A stretch of DNA of 48,506 nucleotides from Lachnospiraceae bacterium (lineage in GTDB: Bacteria; Bacillota; Clostridia; Lachnospirales; Lachnospiraceae), in NCBI GenBank assembly GCA_015056725.1, contig SVFS01000012.1, positions 1-48,506 on the forward strand. Direction: 5' to 3'. Made by a program: the position numbers and the translations under genes. The notes beneath the pieces are model-generated. The model saw nothing but the letters and a program-made list of their open reading frames with translations, had not been told where the DNA came from and ran no database searches. Below, piece by piece: positions 8,160-15,741 of the stretch. Position 1 is the stretch's first letter. Each line of letters begins with the position of its first letter.

Positions 8160-8679
8160 GCTTACGTTGTTTAGAGTTGTTTTGGTTCCGTTTTTTGTGG
8201 CGTTTTTATTAAACCAGCATGTAAATGAATACTTTAATATCATTGCCCTCGTAATATTTATTGTGGCATCTCTTACGGATTTATTAGATGGAAAAATTGC
8301 AAGAAAGTATAATCTGGTAACAAATTTTGGAAAGTTTATGGATCCGCTTGCAGATAAATTGCTTGTATGCTCTGCAATTATTTGTCTGATAGAACTTGAA
8401 AGAATTCCGTCATGGATTGTTGTTATTATTATTGCAAGAGAATTTGTCATTAGTGGCTTCAGACTGATTGCCAGCGATAACGGAGTAGTAATCGCAGCAA
8501 GCATGTGGGGCAAATACAAAACGACTTTCCAGATGATTATGGTTATTTTGATGATTGTAAATCTGCCGCAATTACAGCTTGTTACGGATATTGTGATGTG
8601 GATTGCAACAATTCTTACAGTCGTATCATTAATAGATTATCTGGTGAAAAATAAACAGGTAATCGGACGTGATTTTTAG
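8143..8679 (+). CDS. pgsA: CDP-diacylglycerol-glycerol-3-phosphate 3-phosphatidyltransferase
   Basis: 178 residues, integral membrane. The CDP-alcohol phosphotransferase motif is complete: D49-G50-x2-A53-R54-x8-G63-x3-D67-x3-D71. Makes phosphatidylglycerol phosphate from CDP-diacylglycerol and glycerol-3-phosphate, the committed step to phosphatidylglycerol and cardiolipin. The start overlaps the end of rimO, and its AGGAG (8129-8133) lies inside rimO, so translation is probably coupled. Placement before cinA and recA matches the Bacillus pgsA-cinA-recA order. Confidence 0.95.
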   Translation: MNLPNKLTLFRVVLVPFFVAFLLNQHVNEYFNIIALVIFIVASLTDLLDGKIARKYNLVTNFGKFMDPLADKLLVCSAIICLIELERIPSWIVVIIIAREFVISGFRLIASDNGVVIAASMWGKYKTTFQMIMVILMIVNLPQLQLVTDIVMWIATILTVVSLIDYLVKNKQVIGRDF

Positions 8680-8725
8680 AGGATAATTTATCGTCAGAGA
8701 GAACGGTAAAGGACAGGAGAAAAGA

Positions 8726-9991
8726 ATGGTTGTAGAACTGATTAGTGTAGGAACAGAAATATTACTCGGAAATATTGTAAATACAAATGCTGCATATTTA
8801 TCTGAAAGATGTGCGGAACTTGGCCTTTCCATGTATTATCAGGGCGTTGTGGGAGACAACGCGGAACGCTTACGGGATATGATAGAGACTGCAAAAAGCA
8901 GAGCTGACATTATCATTTTGGGTGGCGGTCTTGGTCCAACAAAGGATGACTTGACAAAGGAAATTGCAGCAGAAGCAATGGGATTTCAGCTCGTAGAAGA
9001 TGAACATACGAAGCAGCGTATCCGTGATTATCTGGAAACAAGAGGCTTTGAAATTACAGAAAACAACTGGAAACAGGCTCTTGTACCGGAAGGTGGGATT
9101 GTTGTGGATAACGAAAATGGTACAGCACCGGGAATCATTATGGAAAAAGAAGGAAAACATGTGATATTGCTTCCGGGACCTCCAAATGAACTGAAGCCGA
9201 TGTTTGAAAATCAGATTTATCCATATCTAAATGCACTGGAACCGGGGATTATTTATTCTAAAACTGTTAAAGTATGTGGTGTTGGCGAAAGCAAAGCAGA
9301 AACAATGATTTCTGATTTAATTGATGCACAGACCAATCCAACGATTGCAACCTATGCCAAAACAGGTGAAGTACATCTTCGTGTGACAGCCAAAGCGGAA
9401 GATGAAAAAGAAGCGAAAAAGCTTGTGAAACCAATGGTTAAGGAACTTAAAAACCGTTTTGGTAATCATATTTATACAACCGATACAGACATTACGCTGG
9501 AAAAATCGATTATTGATTTGCTGAAGGCGAATGAACTTACGGTATCAACAGTAGAATCCTGTACGGGAGGAATGTTATCTGCAAGAATTACGGATGTGCC
9601 GGGAGCTTCAGAAGTATTTAAAAGCGGCTATGTAACGTATTCAAATAAATCTAAGAGAAAATTGGTTGGTGTGAAAAAGTCTACGTTGGATAAGCATGGT
9701 GCAGTCAGCAGTAATGTGGCAAAGGAAATGGCAAATGGTGCTGCCATGTTTACCAAAGCAGATGTGACAGTTTCTATTACAGGAATTGCAGGACCGGATG
9801 GTGGAAGTGAGGAAAAACCGGTAGGTCTTGTTTATATTGCCTGCCATGTATGTGGTAATACTGTTGTAAAAGAGTATCATTTTAAAGGAAACAGAAGCAA
9901 AATCAGAGAAGCTACGGTAAGTGCAGCGCTGATTTTAATGAGGGAATGCATTTTAGAGCATTGCAGTAATGTGATGTTTGGGAACCACTAA
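8726..9991 (+). CDS. cinA: CinA: competence/damage-inducible protein, NMN amidohydrolase
   Basis: 421 residues with two domains. The N-terminal MoaB/MogA-like domain (to about 170) has VGTEILLGNIVNTN and GGLGPTKDDLT; the C-terminal PncC domain (about 260-415) has STVESCTGGMLSARITDVPGAS. PncC-type domains deamidate nicotinamide mononucleotide for NAD salvage; the N-terminal domain is linked to ADP-ribose pyrophosphatase activity in homologues. Ribosome site AGGAGA 6 bases before ATG 8726. Part of the pgsA-cinA run. In Bacillus cinA directly precedes recA; here two extra genes and a small unit lie between. Confidence 0.94.
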   Translation: MVVELISVGTEILLGNIVNTNAAYLSERCAELGLSMYYQGVVGDNAERLRDMIETAKSRADIIILGGGLGPTKDDLTKEIAAEAMGFQLVEDEHTKQRIRDYLETRGFEITENNWKQALVPEGGIVVDNENGTAPGIIMEKEGKHVILLPGPPNELKPMFENQIYPYLNALEPGIIYSKTVKVCGVGESKAETMISDLIDAQTNPTIATYAKTGEVHLRVTAKAEDEKEAKKLVKPMVKELKNRFGNHIYTTDTDITLEKSIIDLLKANELTVSTVESCTGGMLSARITDVPGASEVFKSGYVTYSNKSKRKLVGVKKSTLDKHGAVSSNVAKEMANGAAMFTKADVTVSITGIAGPDGGSEEKPVGLVYIACHVCGNTVVKEYHFKGNRSKIREATVSAALILMRECILEHCSNVMFGNH

Positions 9992-10009
9992 ATACAAAAG
10001 AGGAGTCTT

Positions 10010-11032
10010 ATGAATCAGAGAAATAATAATCATCGAACAGGATATGTTGTAGCTGGAGTTATTTGCGGTTTCTTTATGCTACTGCTATTGATTGGCTGTA
10101 TTATCATTACCGTTAAAATATGTCAATATGCAGATGAAGGTAAAATCGATGCATGGCTTGAAGAGGAAGATTCCGATTGGGATGATGACGACTATGATGA
10201 GGATGATTCAGATTGGTATGATGATGAAGATGACTCGGATTGGCATGATGAGTATGACGAAGATGACGATGACTGGCTTGATGACTATGATGAAAGTGAC
10301 TCTGAGTGGGATGATGATGACTACGATTGGGATGAGCCGATTGTTACATATGAAGATATGATGGAAGGCCCATCTAATGGGAAATATTTTGCTTATGAAA
10401 CAGATAACCGCGTCTATGATTTGAGCTATCAGGTAGAAATGATTAGTGACGAATATTTTGATGAGGGTCAATCCGGAGATGATTATTATACAACTTATGT
10501 ACAGTATTTTTATCCGGTAGTTTCAGGCGATGTACCAAATGTTGACATTATTAATGAAACCATCGCTGCCGAATGGCAATCTTTTATCGAATATTATGAA
10601 GCGGATTACAGACCGTATATAACAGGTGACGAAGATTCGATTTATGCAGAGCTTATCGGCAGAGTTGCATATATGTCAGAGGATGTGCTGAGTATCGTAT
10701 ATCAGGAAGACATTATGTATGGCGATGAGTATTATGATGCTTATGTATACAGTTTGAACTTTGATATGAAATCAGGAGTATTACTTGATAATACGCAGAT
10801 TTTGAATACAGATGAAGAATTTGCAAAAACCTTTGTGATTAAAAATAATGTGCAGAATGGTGAGTTTTCTGATTTAGAAGAATTATCATATGAAGAAATT
10901 GCAGAAATGATGGATACCAACAGGTTGATTTTATTCTATGTACCGCAAGGAATGGAAGTTGGGCTGAATACAGAAAACGGCTGGGTAAGTATTACATTAG
11001 AAGACTATGAAAAGTATTTGAAAGTGTTATAA
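10010..11032 (+). CDS. Membrane-anchored protein with Asp/Trp-rich linker and DUF3298-like extracellular domain
   Basis: 340 residues. One membrane segment at about 11-36, then a linker at 51-109 in which 41 of 59 residues are Asp or Glu, with Trp at 57, 69, 78, 89, 100 and 107 in imperfect DSDW-type units. The remaining 220 residues (YDLSYQVEMISDEYFDEG, YVQYFYPVVSG, NETIAAEW) resemble the DUF4163/DUF3298 fold of PdaC and RsiV, which faces the cell surface. The ribosome site AGAGGAG is 7 bases upstream, 18 bases after cinA. No catalytic motif seen. Likely a surface sensor or cation-binding anchor protein; function unknown. Confidence 0.75.
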   Translation: MNQRNNNHRTGYVVAGVICGFFMLLLLIGCIIITVKICQYADEGKIDAWLEEEDSDWDDDDYDEDDSDWYDDEDDSDWHDEYDEDDDDWLDDYDESDSEWDDDDYDWDEPIVTYEDMMEGPSNGKYFAYETDNRVYDLSYQVEMISDEYFDEGQSGDDYYTTYVQYFYPVVSGDVPNVDIINETIAAEWQSFIEYYEADYRPYITGDEDSIYAELIGRVAYMSEDVLSIVYQEDIMYGDEYYDAYVYSLNFDMKSGVLLDNTQILNTDEEFAKTFVIKNNVQNGEFSDLEELSYEEIAEMMDTNRLILFYVPQGMEVGLNTENGWVSITLEDYEKYLKVL

Positions 11033-11065
11033 TCAGTTTGCTTTTGAATAGATACGGGTAAAAAG

Positions 11066-11806
11066 ATGAAGAAAATGGCAAAATCAAATATGTTAAAACG
11101 ATTTCTGATTAAATTTGTAATCCGTATTGCTATATTTGTGGCGATATTTGCATTATATCTTTTGAACAAACAGTTATTATGTGATTTTATGTTGCAGCCG
11201 GTAGTGAAAGGGGTAACACCGATTCATGTCTTGTGGCTTGTATTTATGGTTATGATGCTCCGTCACGTATTTCCGTATAAAAAATTATCCATGGCACTAC
11301 GCAAATCGGAAAAGGAGCAGTATGAAAAACAACAGGATTATTCAGAGCTGGAATTATATCGCTTCGTCCAGGATCAGAATGTAAAAGCATGGACGGTTAT
11401 GCTGATATGGCTTTCCTTCAATGCGATTTTTGGGATGTTGTATTTATTTCATGTAATCGACAGCGCGGATTTACTGATGCTGACAGTATTTTATTTTTTG
11501 TGTGATTACATATGTATTCTTTTGTTTTGTCCGTTCCAGTCTTTTATCATGAAGAATAAATGCTGTGTAAACTGTAGGATTTATGACTGGGGACATTTTA
11601 TGATGTTTACACCAATGCTGTTTATCAGGAATTTCTTCAGTTGGAGCTTGTTCTTTATGTCATTGGTTGTTTTGATACATTGGGAAATTATCTATGCAAA
11701 ACATCCTGAACGCTTTTGGTTTGGTTCCCACAAAAAGCTTCAATGTGCTAATTGTAAAGATAAAATCTGCAAATTGAAATATGTAGTAAAACCAAAGCAA
11801 AATTAG
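11066..11806 (+). CDS. Uncharacterised multi-pass membrane protein with CxxC motifs
   Basis: 246 residues, not assigned to a named family. Hydrophobic segments at about 17-38, 52-68, 107-130, 136-156 and 186-206. Cysteines cluster on what should be one membrane face: CCVNC at 166-170 after a membrane segment, and CANCKDKIC at 227-235 near the basic C-terminus, suggesting a metal or Fe-S site. RIYDWGHFMMFTPMLF lies between. The upstream ribosome site is weak. Follows the Asp-rich gene by 33 bases and ends the operon. Function cannot be inferred beyond membrane and probable metal binding. Confidence 0.7.
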   Translation: MKKMAKSNMLKRFLIKFVIRIAIFVAIFALYLLNKQLLCDFMLQPVVKGVTPIHVLWLVFMVMMLRHVFPYKKLSMALRKSEKEQYEKQQDYSELELYRFVQDQNVKAWTVMLIWLSFNAIFGMLYLFHVIDSADLLMLTVFYFLCDYICILLFCPFQSFIMKNKCCVNCRIYDWGHFMMFTPMLFIRNFFSWSLFFMSLVVLIHWEIIYAKHPERFWFGSHKKLQCANCKDKICKLKYVVKPKQN

Positions 11807-11838
11807 ATATAAATAAAACAAAGAGCAAGAATGGTTTC

Positions 11839-11867
11839 TTGACTTCATGAATATGGTTTGATATTAT
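11839..11867 (+). promoter_or_regulatory. Strong promoter upstream of a small ORF in the gap before recA
   Basis: TTGACT (11839-11844), 17 bp, TATTAT (11862-11867) with an extended TGa just before. The predicted start (about 11874) falls in the centre of a 28-bp palindrome. No recognised gene lies directly downstream; only a 31-codon ORF does. The 369-base gap 11807-12175 holds this promoter, three palindromes, the small ORF and the recA promoter. Confidence 0.65.
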
Positions 11868-11890
11868 GCTCTACATAAGTAGAGCATAAT
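11863..11890 (+). promoter_or_regulatory. 28-base palindrome overlapping -10 and +1: probable operator
   Basis: Perfect 12-base arms ATTATGCTCTAC and GTAGAGCATAAT around ATAA. It covers the -10 box and start site of the promoter at 11839-11867, the place for a repressor. Not followed by a T-run, so not a terminator. The cognate regulator is unknown. Confidence 0.5.
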
Positions 11891-11915
11891 TCTAACAAAT
11901 CTTTTATCATTTTTT

Positions 11916-11952
11916 ACACACATAGATGTGTGTTCTTTAGGAATCTTCCTAA
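11916..11952 (+). repeat. Two adjacent palindromes in the small-ORF leader
   Basis: ACACACAT-AG-ATGTGTGT (11916-11933) and TTAGGAA-TC-TTCCTAA (11937-11952), both perfect, three bases apart. They would form two RNA hairpins in the leader or two protein sites. Neither has a T-run. Confidence 0.5.
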
Positions 11953-11988
11953 TCGTGTAGAATTCTTACTTATTTTCAGGAAAGACAA

Positions 11989-12084
11989 ATGAATAACGGA
12001 AGGGGAGATGCCTTTGAGGGACATTTATGGGACAGTATGATGTGTTATGCTGAAATCAACAAAAAGTTGGGAAAATATACATAA
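11989..12084 (+). CDS. Candidate 31-aa small protein upstream of recA
   Basis: ATG 11989 to TAA 12084. A ribosome site CAGGAAAG lies 5-6 bases upstream, and a strong promoter with probable operator lies about 115 bases before. The product begins MNNGRGDAFEGHLWDSMM, continues CYAEINK and ends KLGKYT; it is soluble and mixed in charge, not a leader-peptide-like run of one residue. It ends 8 bases before the recA -35 box. I do not recognise it. It could be a genuine small protein, the upstream ORF of a regulatory RNA, or a gene remnant. Confidence 0.4.
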   Translation: MNNGRGDAFEGHLWDSMMCYAEINKKLGKYT

Positions 12085-12091
12085 TTAATAC

Positions 12092-12120
12092 TTGACAGAA
12101 TCGAACAGATGTTTTATTAT
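12092..12120 (+). promoter_or_regulatory. recA promoter
   Basis: TTGACA (12092-12097), 17 bp, TATTAT (12115-12120). The spacer contains the first LexA box and the start region precedes the second, so it is an SOS promoter. Confidence 0.9.
12102..12115 (+). promoter_or_regulatory. LexA (SOS) box 1 of recA
   Basis: CGAACAGATGTTTT fits the Gram-positive CGAAC-N4-GTTC type with one change in the right half. It lies within the spacer, between the -35 and -10 boxes, where binding blocks RNA polymerase. Confidence 0.8.
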
Positions 12121-12128
12121 GAATAAAA

Positions 12129-12142
12129 CGAACAAATGTTCT
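12129..12142 (+). promoter_or_regulatory. LexA (SOS) box 2 of recA
   Basis: CGAACAAATGTTCT is a perfect GAAC-N4-GTTC, centred 27 bp after box 1 (about 2.5 helical turns) and just downstream of the predicted transcription start. Confidence 0.9.
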
Positions 12143-12175
12143 GAAAGTCGTGTTTTATGAGAACAGGAGAAAACT

Positions 12176-13201
12176 ATGGAAAACAAAGAAAAATTACGTG
12201 CATTGGAAGCAGCAATTTCACAGATTGAGAAGCAGTATGGAAAAGGAACCGTTATGAAACTTGGTGATCCATCTGCACAGATGAATATAGAAACCATTCC
12301 GACAGGTTCACTTAGTCTTGATTTGGCACTTGGACTTGGCGGTATTCCTAAGGGAAGAATTGTTGAGATATATGGACCGGAATCAAGTGGTAAGACAACG
12401 GTTACATTACATATGATAGCAGAAGTCCAGAAAAGAGGAGGCATTGCGGGATTCATTGATGCAGAGCACGCACTTGATCCGGTTTATGCTAAAAATATAG
12501 GCGTTGATGTAGATAATCTTTACATTTCCCAGCCTGATTGCGGAGAACAGGCATTAGAAATTACAGAAACAATGGTACGTTCCGGTGCGGTAGACATTAT
12601 CGTAGTGGACTCTGTTGCAGCGCTTGTTCCGAAAGCAGAAATTGATGGAGAAATGGGAGATTCCCATGTGGGCTTACAAGCAAGATTGATGTCTCAGGCA
12701 CTGAGAAAATTAACTGCTGTTATCAGTAAATCAAATTGTACAGTAATTTTCATTAATCAGTTACGTGAAAAAGTAGGTGTTATGTTTGGGAATCCTGAAA
12801 CAACAACAGGTGGACGTGCATTGAAATTCTATTCTTCTGTGCGTATGGATGTAAGACGTATTGAATCTTTAAAACAGGCAGGAGAAGTAATCGGTAACAG
12901 AACCCGTGTGAAAGTTGTGAAAAATAAAATTGCACCTCCTTTCAAAGAAGCGGAATTTGATATTATGTTTGGTGAAGGTATTTCCAAAGTAGGAGATATT
13001 CTTGATATTGCCGCAGATATCGGCATCGTAAACAAAAGCGGTGCATGGTATGCATATGAAGGTAATAAAATCGGACAGGGTCGTGAGAATGCAAAACAGT
13101 ATTTGAAAGATAATCCAATGATTATGCAGGAAATTGAGCAAAAAGTACGTGCACATTACGGCTTAGATGCAGATGGTGAAAAACAGACGATAGAGGAATA
13201 A
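12176..13201 (+). CDS. recA: Recombinase RecA
   Basis: 341 residues, full length. Walker A GPESSGKT at 67-74, the RecA signature [14 protein letters not shown], Walker [11 protein letters not shown], loop L2 with [20 protein letters not shown], and an acidic C-terminus. ATP-dependent strand exchange in recombinational repair and co-protease for LexA cleavage. AGGAGAAA ribosome site 6 bases before ATG 12176. Regulated by two LexA boxes in its promoter. recX follows after one base, a common pairing in which the inhibitor is translated with RecA. Confidence 0.98.
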   Translation: MENKEKLRALEAAISQIEKQYGKGTVMKLGDPSAQMNIETIPTGSLSLDLALGLGGIPKGRIVEIYGPESSGKTTVTLHMIAEVQKRGGIAGFIDAEHALDPVYAKNIGVDVDNLYISQPDCGEQALEITETMVRSGAVDIIVVDSVAALVPKAEIDGEMGDSHVGLQARLMSQALRKLTAVISKSNCTVIFINQLREKVGVMFGNPETTTGGRALKFYSSVRMDVRRIESLKQAGEVIGNRTRVKVVKNKIAPPFKEAEFDIMFGEGISKVGDILDIAADIGIVNKSGAWYAYEGNKIGQGRENAKQYLKDNPMIMQEIEQKVRAHYGLDADGEKQTIEE

Positions 13202-13202
13202 C

Positions 13203-13865
13203 ATGACGCTAAATCGTGAATTTTCAATGAATAAAAACAGTTCTTTTGTGACTTCGTTGGAAGAGTATGATAAGACCAGAGTAAAAGTATACATTGATGG
13301 GAAGTTCGCTTTTGTATTATACAAGAGCGAACTTCGTTCTTTAGAAATAAAGCAGGATGAAGTGATTTCACAGGAAACATTGCAGGAAGTGTATGAAAAA
13401 CTGTTGCCGTTAAGAGGAAAAAAACGGGCATTGAACCTTTTGCAAAAGAAAAGTTATACAGAAAAGCAACTGCGAGATAAGCTGGAAAGTGGTTTTTATC
13501 CGGATGAAATAATAGACATTATTATAGAGTATGTAAAACAGTATCATTATATCGATGACCTGCAATATGCCAAAGATTATATTACTTATTATAGTGAATA
13601 TAGAAGTCGTGGCAGAATTGAGATGGATTTATGGAAAAAAGGAATCGAAAAAGAGATTGTGAAAGATGCATATTATGCATTGAATGAAGATACGGAACTT
13701 ACAGATGAGACTGTTTTGATAAAGGCAATTCTTGAAAAGAAGCATTATGACTATGACATGGCCGGATATGAAGAAAAACAGAAAATGACGGCTTATTTAT
13801 ATAGAAAAGGATTTCAGATAGACAAAATTCATCAAATGCTTGAAAAACAGAGCGTTTCTTCTTAG
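13203..13865 (+). CDS. recX: Regulatory protein RecX
   Basis: 220 residues. Tandem three-helix RecX modules are visible: LNLLQKKSYTEKQLRDKLESGFYPDE, then YIDDLQYAKDYITYYSEYRSRGRIEMDLWKKGI, then the third module ending RKGFQIDKIHQML. The N-terminal 60 residues are an accessory domain typical of Firmicute RecX. Binds the RecA filament and inhibits strand exchange and ATPase. Start ATG 13203, one base after the recA stop, using GAGGA inside the end of recA. ATG 13230 is a less likely alternative. Confidence 0.9.
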   Translation: MTLNREFSMNKNSSFVTSLEEYDKTRVKVYIDGKFAFVLYKSELRSLEIKQDEVISQETLQEVYEKLLPLRGKKRALNLLQKKSYTEKQLRDKLESGFYPDEIIDIIIEYVKQYHYIDDLQYAKDYITYYSEYRSRGRIEMDLWKKGIEKEIVKDAYYALNEDTELTDETVLIKAILEKKHYDYDMAGYEEKQKMTAYLYRKGFQIDKIHQMLEKQSVSS

Positions 13866-13895
13866 GTAATTTACATAACAAAGTGCCTAATTTGC

Positions 13896-13924
13896 TTGAC
13901 ATAACATGTATTATTGTTTAAAAT
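13896..13924 (+). promoter_or_regulatory. Promoter of rny
   Basis: TTGACA (13896-13901), 17 bp, TAAAAT (13919-13924). The leader is about 125 bases and holds an 8-bp hairpin (13951-13958 with 13965-13972) and a hairpin around the ribosome site. Confidence 0.8.
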
Positions 13925-13950
13925 TGAACTGTTGTAAATATGTAGGCGAT

Positions 13951-13972
13951 GAAAAGTATGCAAGTACTTTTC
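13951..13972 (+). repeat. Hairpin in the rny leader
   Basis: Perfect 8-bp stem GAAAAGTA / TACTTTTC with 6-base loop. No convincing T-run, so not a terminator. It may stabilise or be cleaved in the rny leader. Confidence 0.4.
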
Positions 13973-14040
13973 CTTGTTATATGATTAGAATACTTTATAC
14001 ATAAAGATTATTCTATTATAAGTACAATGAAAATTAAATA

Positions 14041-14053
14041 AGGAGGTGCTCCT
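14041..14053 (+). promoter_or_regulatory. Ribosome binding site of rny inside a small hairpin
   Basis: AGGAG (14041-14045) of the AAGGAGG ribosome site can pair with CTCCT (14049-14053) across a 3-base loop, which would hide it. This site decides the start at ATG 14058 and rules out the GTG at 14046, which lies within it. Confidence 0.6.
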
Positions 14054-14057
14054 GTAC

Positions 14058-15605
14058 ATGCTTGAGATTTTAATAGCGGTACTCGTGACTTGCGTTGTTG
14101 TAGCGCCTGTGTCGGCTGTTGTTGCGACTTCTTATCGGAAAAAAGTCGTAGAAGCAAAGATTGGCAGCGCAGAAAGCAAAGCACGTGAGATCATTGATGA
14201 AGCTCTTAAAACTGCTGAAACAAAGAAGCGTGAAGCACAGCTCGAGACAAAGGAAGAGTCTATTCGTGTAAAGAATGAACTCGACAAAGAAATCAAAGAG
14301 CGCAGAGCTGAAGCGCAGCGATATGAACGTAGAGTACAGCAGAAGGAAGAGAACATCGAAAAGAAAGCCGATGCTATCGAAAAGAAAGAAGCAAGTCTGG
14401 CAGCTAAAGAAGAAGCTTTAGCAAAACAGCGTGAAGAAATCGCAAAACTGAACGAGCAGCGTATACAGGAACTTGAAAGAATCTCCGGATTAACCTCTGA
14501 ACAGGCAAAAGAATATTTACTGAAAATTGTTGAAGATGAAGTGAAACATGAGTCCGCAGTTATGATCAAAGAGATGGAAACACGGGCGAAAGAAGAAGCT
14601 GATAAAAAGGCAAAAGAATATGTAGTAAATGCAATTCAGAAATGTGCAGCTGATCATGTATCAGAAACTACAATCTCTGTTGTCCAGCTTCCAAATGATG
14701 AAATGAAAGGTCGAATCATTGGTAGAGAAGGTCGTAACATTAGAACTCTCGAAACAATGACAGGTGTTGATTTAATTATCGACGATACACCGGAGGCTGT
14801 TATCTTATCGGCATTTGACCCAATCAGAAGAGAAGTGGCGAGAATTGCCCTTGAGAAATTAATCGTGGATGGTCGTATTCATCCGGCCAGAATCGAAGAA
14901 ATGGTCGAAAAGGCTCAGCGTGAAGTTGAAGTAATGATTAAAGAAGAAGGTGAAGCAGCGACTCTTGAAGTAGGAGTGCATGGTATTCATCCTGAATTAG
15001 TCAGATTACTTGGTAAGATGAAGTTTAGAACAAGCTACGGACAGAATGCATTAAAGCATTCTATCGAAGTTGCTCAGTTGTCAGGTTTACTTGCGGCTGA
15101 GATGGGACTCGATGTCAGAATGGCTAAGAGAGCGGGTCTTCTCCATGATATTGGTAAAGCAGTTGACCATGAAATGGAAGGTTCCCATATCCAGCTTGGT
15201 TCGGAACTTTGTAGAAAGTATAAAGAATCAGCGACTGTTATTAATGCAGTTGAATCACATCATGGTGATGTGGAAGCTCAGTCCTTAATAGCATGTATTG
15301 TACAAGCAAGTGATACAATATCTGCAGCAAGACCGGGTGCTAGAAGAGAAACATTAGAAACATATACTAGCAGATTAAAACAGTTAGAAGAAATCACAGA
15401 CAATTTCAAAGGTGTAGATAAATCTTTTGCTATCCAGGCGGGTAGAGAGATTCGAGTAATGGTAGTTCCTGAGCAGATTTCTGACTCAGATATGGTATTA
15501 CTTGCCAGAGATATTTCTAAGAAGATTGAATCTGAATTAGAATACCCTGGACAGATTAAAGTAAATGTTATCAGAGAGAGTCGTGTAATTGATTACGCGA
15601 AATAA
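14058..15605 (+). CDS. rny: Ribonuclease Y
   Basis: 515 residues from ATG 14058. One N-terminal membrane segment (about 3-23), a long charged coiled coil (about 30-200, rich in [16 protein letters not shown]), a KH domain with [15 protein letters not shown], and an HD domain with [10 protein letters not shown] as metal-binding core. A membrane-bound endoribonuclease that starts decay of many mRNAs and processes riboswitches in Firmicutes. It follows recA-recX as in Bacillus, where rny lies close to recA, but has its own promoter. Ends before a good terminator. GC content and codon use look like the neighbours. Confidence 0.96.
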   Translation: MLEILIAVLVTCVVVAPVSAVVATSYRKKVVEAKIGSAESKAREIIDEALKTAETKKREAQLETKEESIRVKNELDKEIKERRAEAQRYERRVQQKEENIEKKADAIEKKEASLAAKEEALAKQREEIAKLNEQRIQELERISGLTSEQAKEYLLKIVEDEVKHESAVMIKEMETRAKEEADKKAKEYVVNAIQKCAADHVSETTISVVQLPNDEMKGRIIGREGRNIRTLETMTGVDLIIDDTPEAVILSAFDPIRREVARIALEKLIVDGRIHPARIEEMVEKAQREVEVMIKEEGEAATLEVGVHGIHPELVRLLGKMKFRTSYGQNALKHSIEVAQLSGLLAAEMGLDVRMAKRAGLLHDIGKAVDHEMEGSHIQLGSELCRKYKESATVINAVESHHGDVEAQSLIACIVQASDTISAARPGARRETLETYTSRLKQLEEITDNFKGVDKSFAIQAGREIRVMVVPEQISDSDMVLLARDISKKIESELEYPGQIKVNVIRESRVIDYAK

Positions 15606-15620
15606 AATGAACAGATTGAT

Positions 15621-15660
15621 AAAGAGTAAAGATGTGAATACATTTTTACTCTTTTTCTTT
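15621..15660 (+). terminator. Terminator after rny
   Basis: Long stem-loop: outer stem AAAGAGTAAA / TTTACTCTTT (15621-15630 with 15645-15654), inner ATGT/ACAT, then a T-rich tail to 15660. Confidence 0.85.
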
Positions 15661-15691
15661 TAGAAAACTGTTTTATTTTTGAATATGGAAT

Positions 15692-15717
15692 GATAGAATA
15701 AAATTGCATATTATGCA
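15692..15717 (+). promoter_or_regulatory. Extended -10 promoter of glnA with adjacent palindrome
   Basis: TGATAGAAT (TG 15691-15692, TAGAAT 15694-15699) is an extended -10 with poor -35. Six bases on, TGCATA-T-TATGCA (15705-15717) is a perfect palindrome at the predicted start, a possible operator. No GlnR site (TGTNAN7TNACA) was seen. Confidence 0.45.
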
Positions 15718-15741
15718 TACTAGAATTGGGAGGATACGAAT

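Noticed and set aside
10092-10361. Met-rich frame overlapping the Asp-rich protein
   Set aside because: The GAT repeat read out of frame gives ATG codons; not a gene.
14132-14569. 145-codon Ser/Phe-rich frame antisense to rny
   Set aside because: Mirror of the Glu/Lys-rich coiled coil of RNase Y; composition explained by that.
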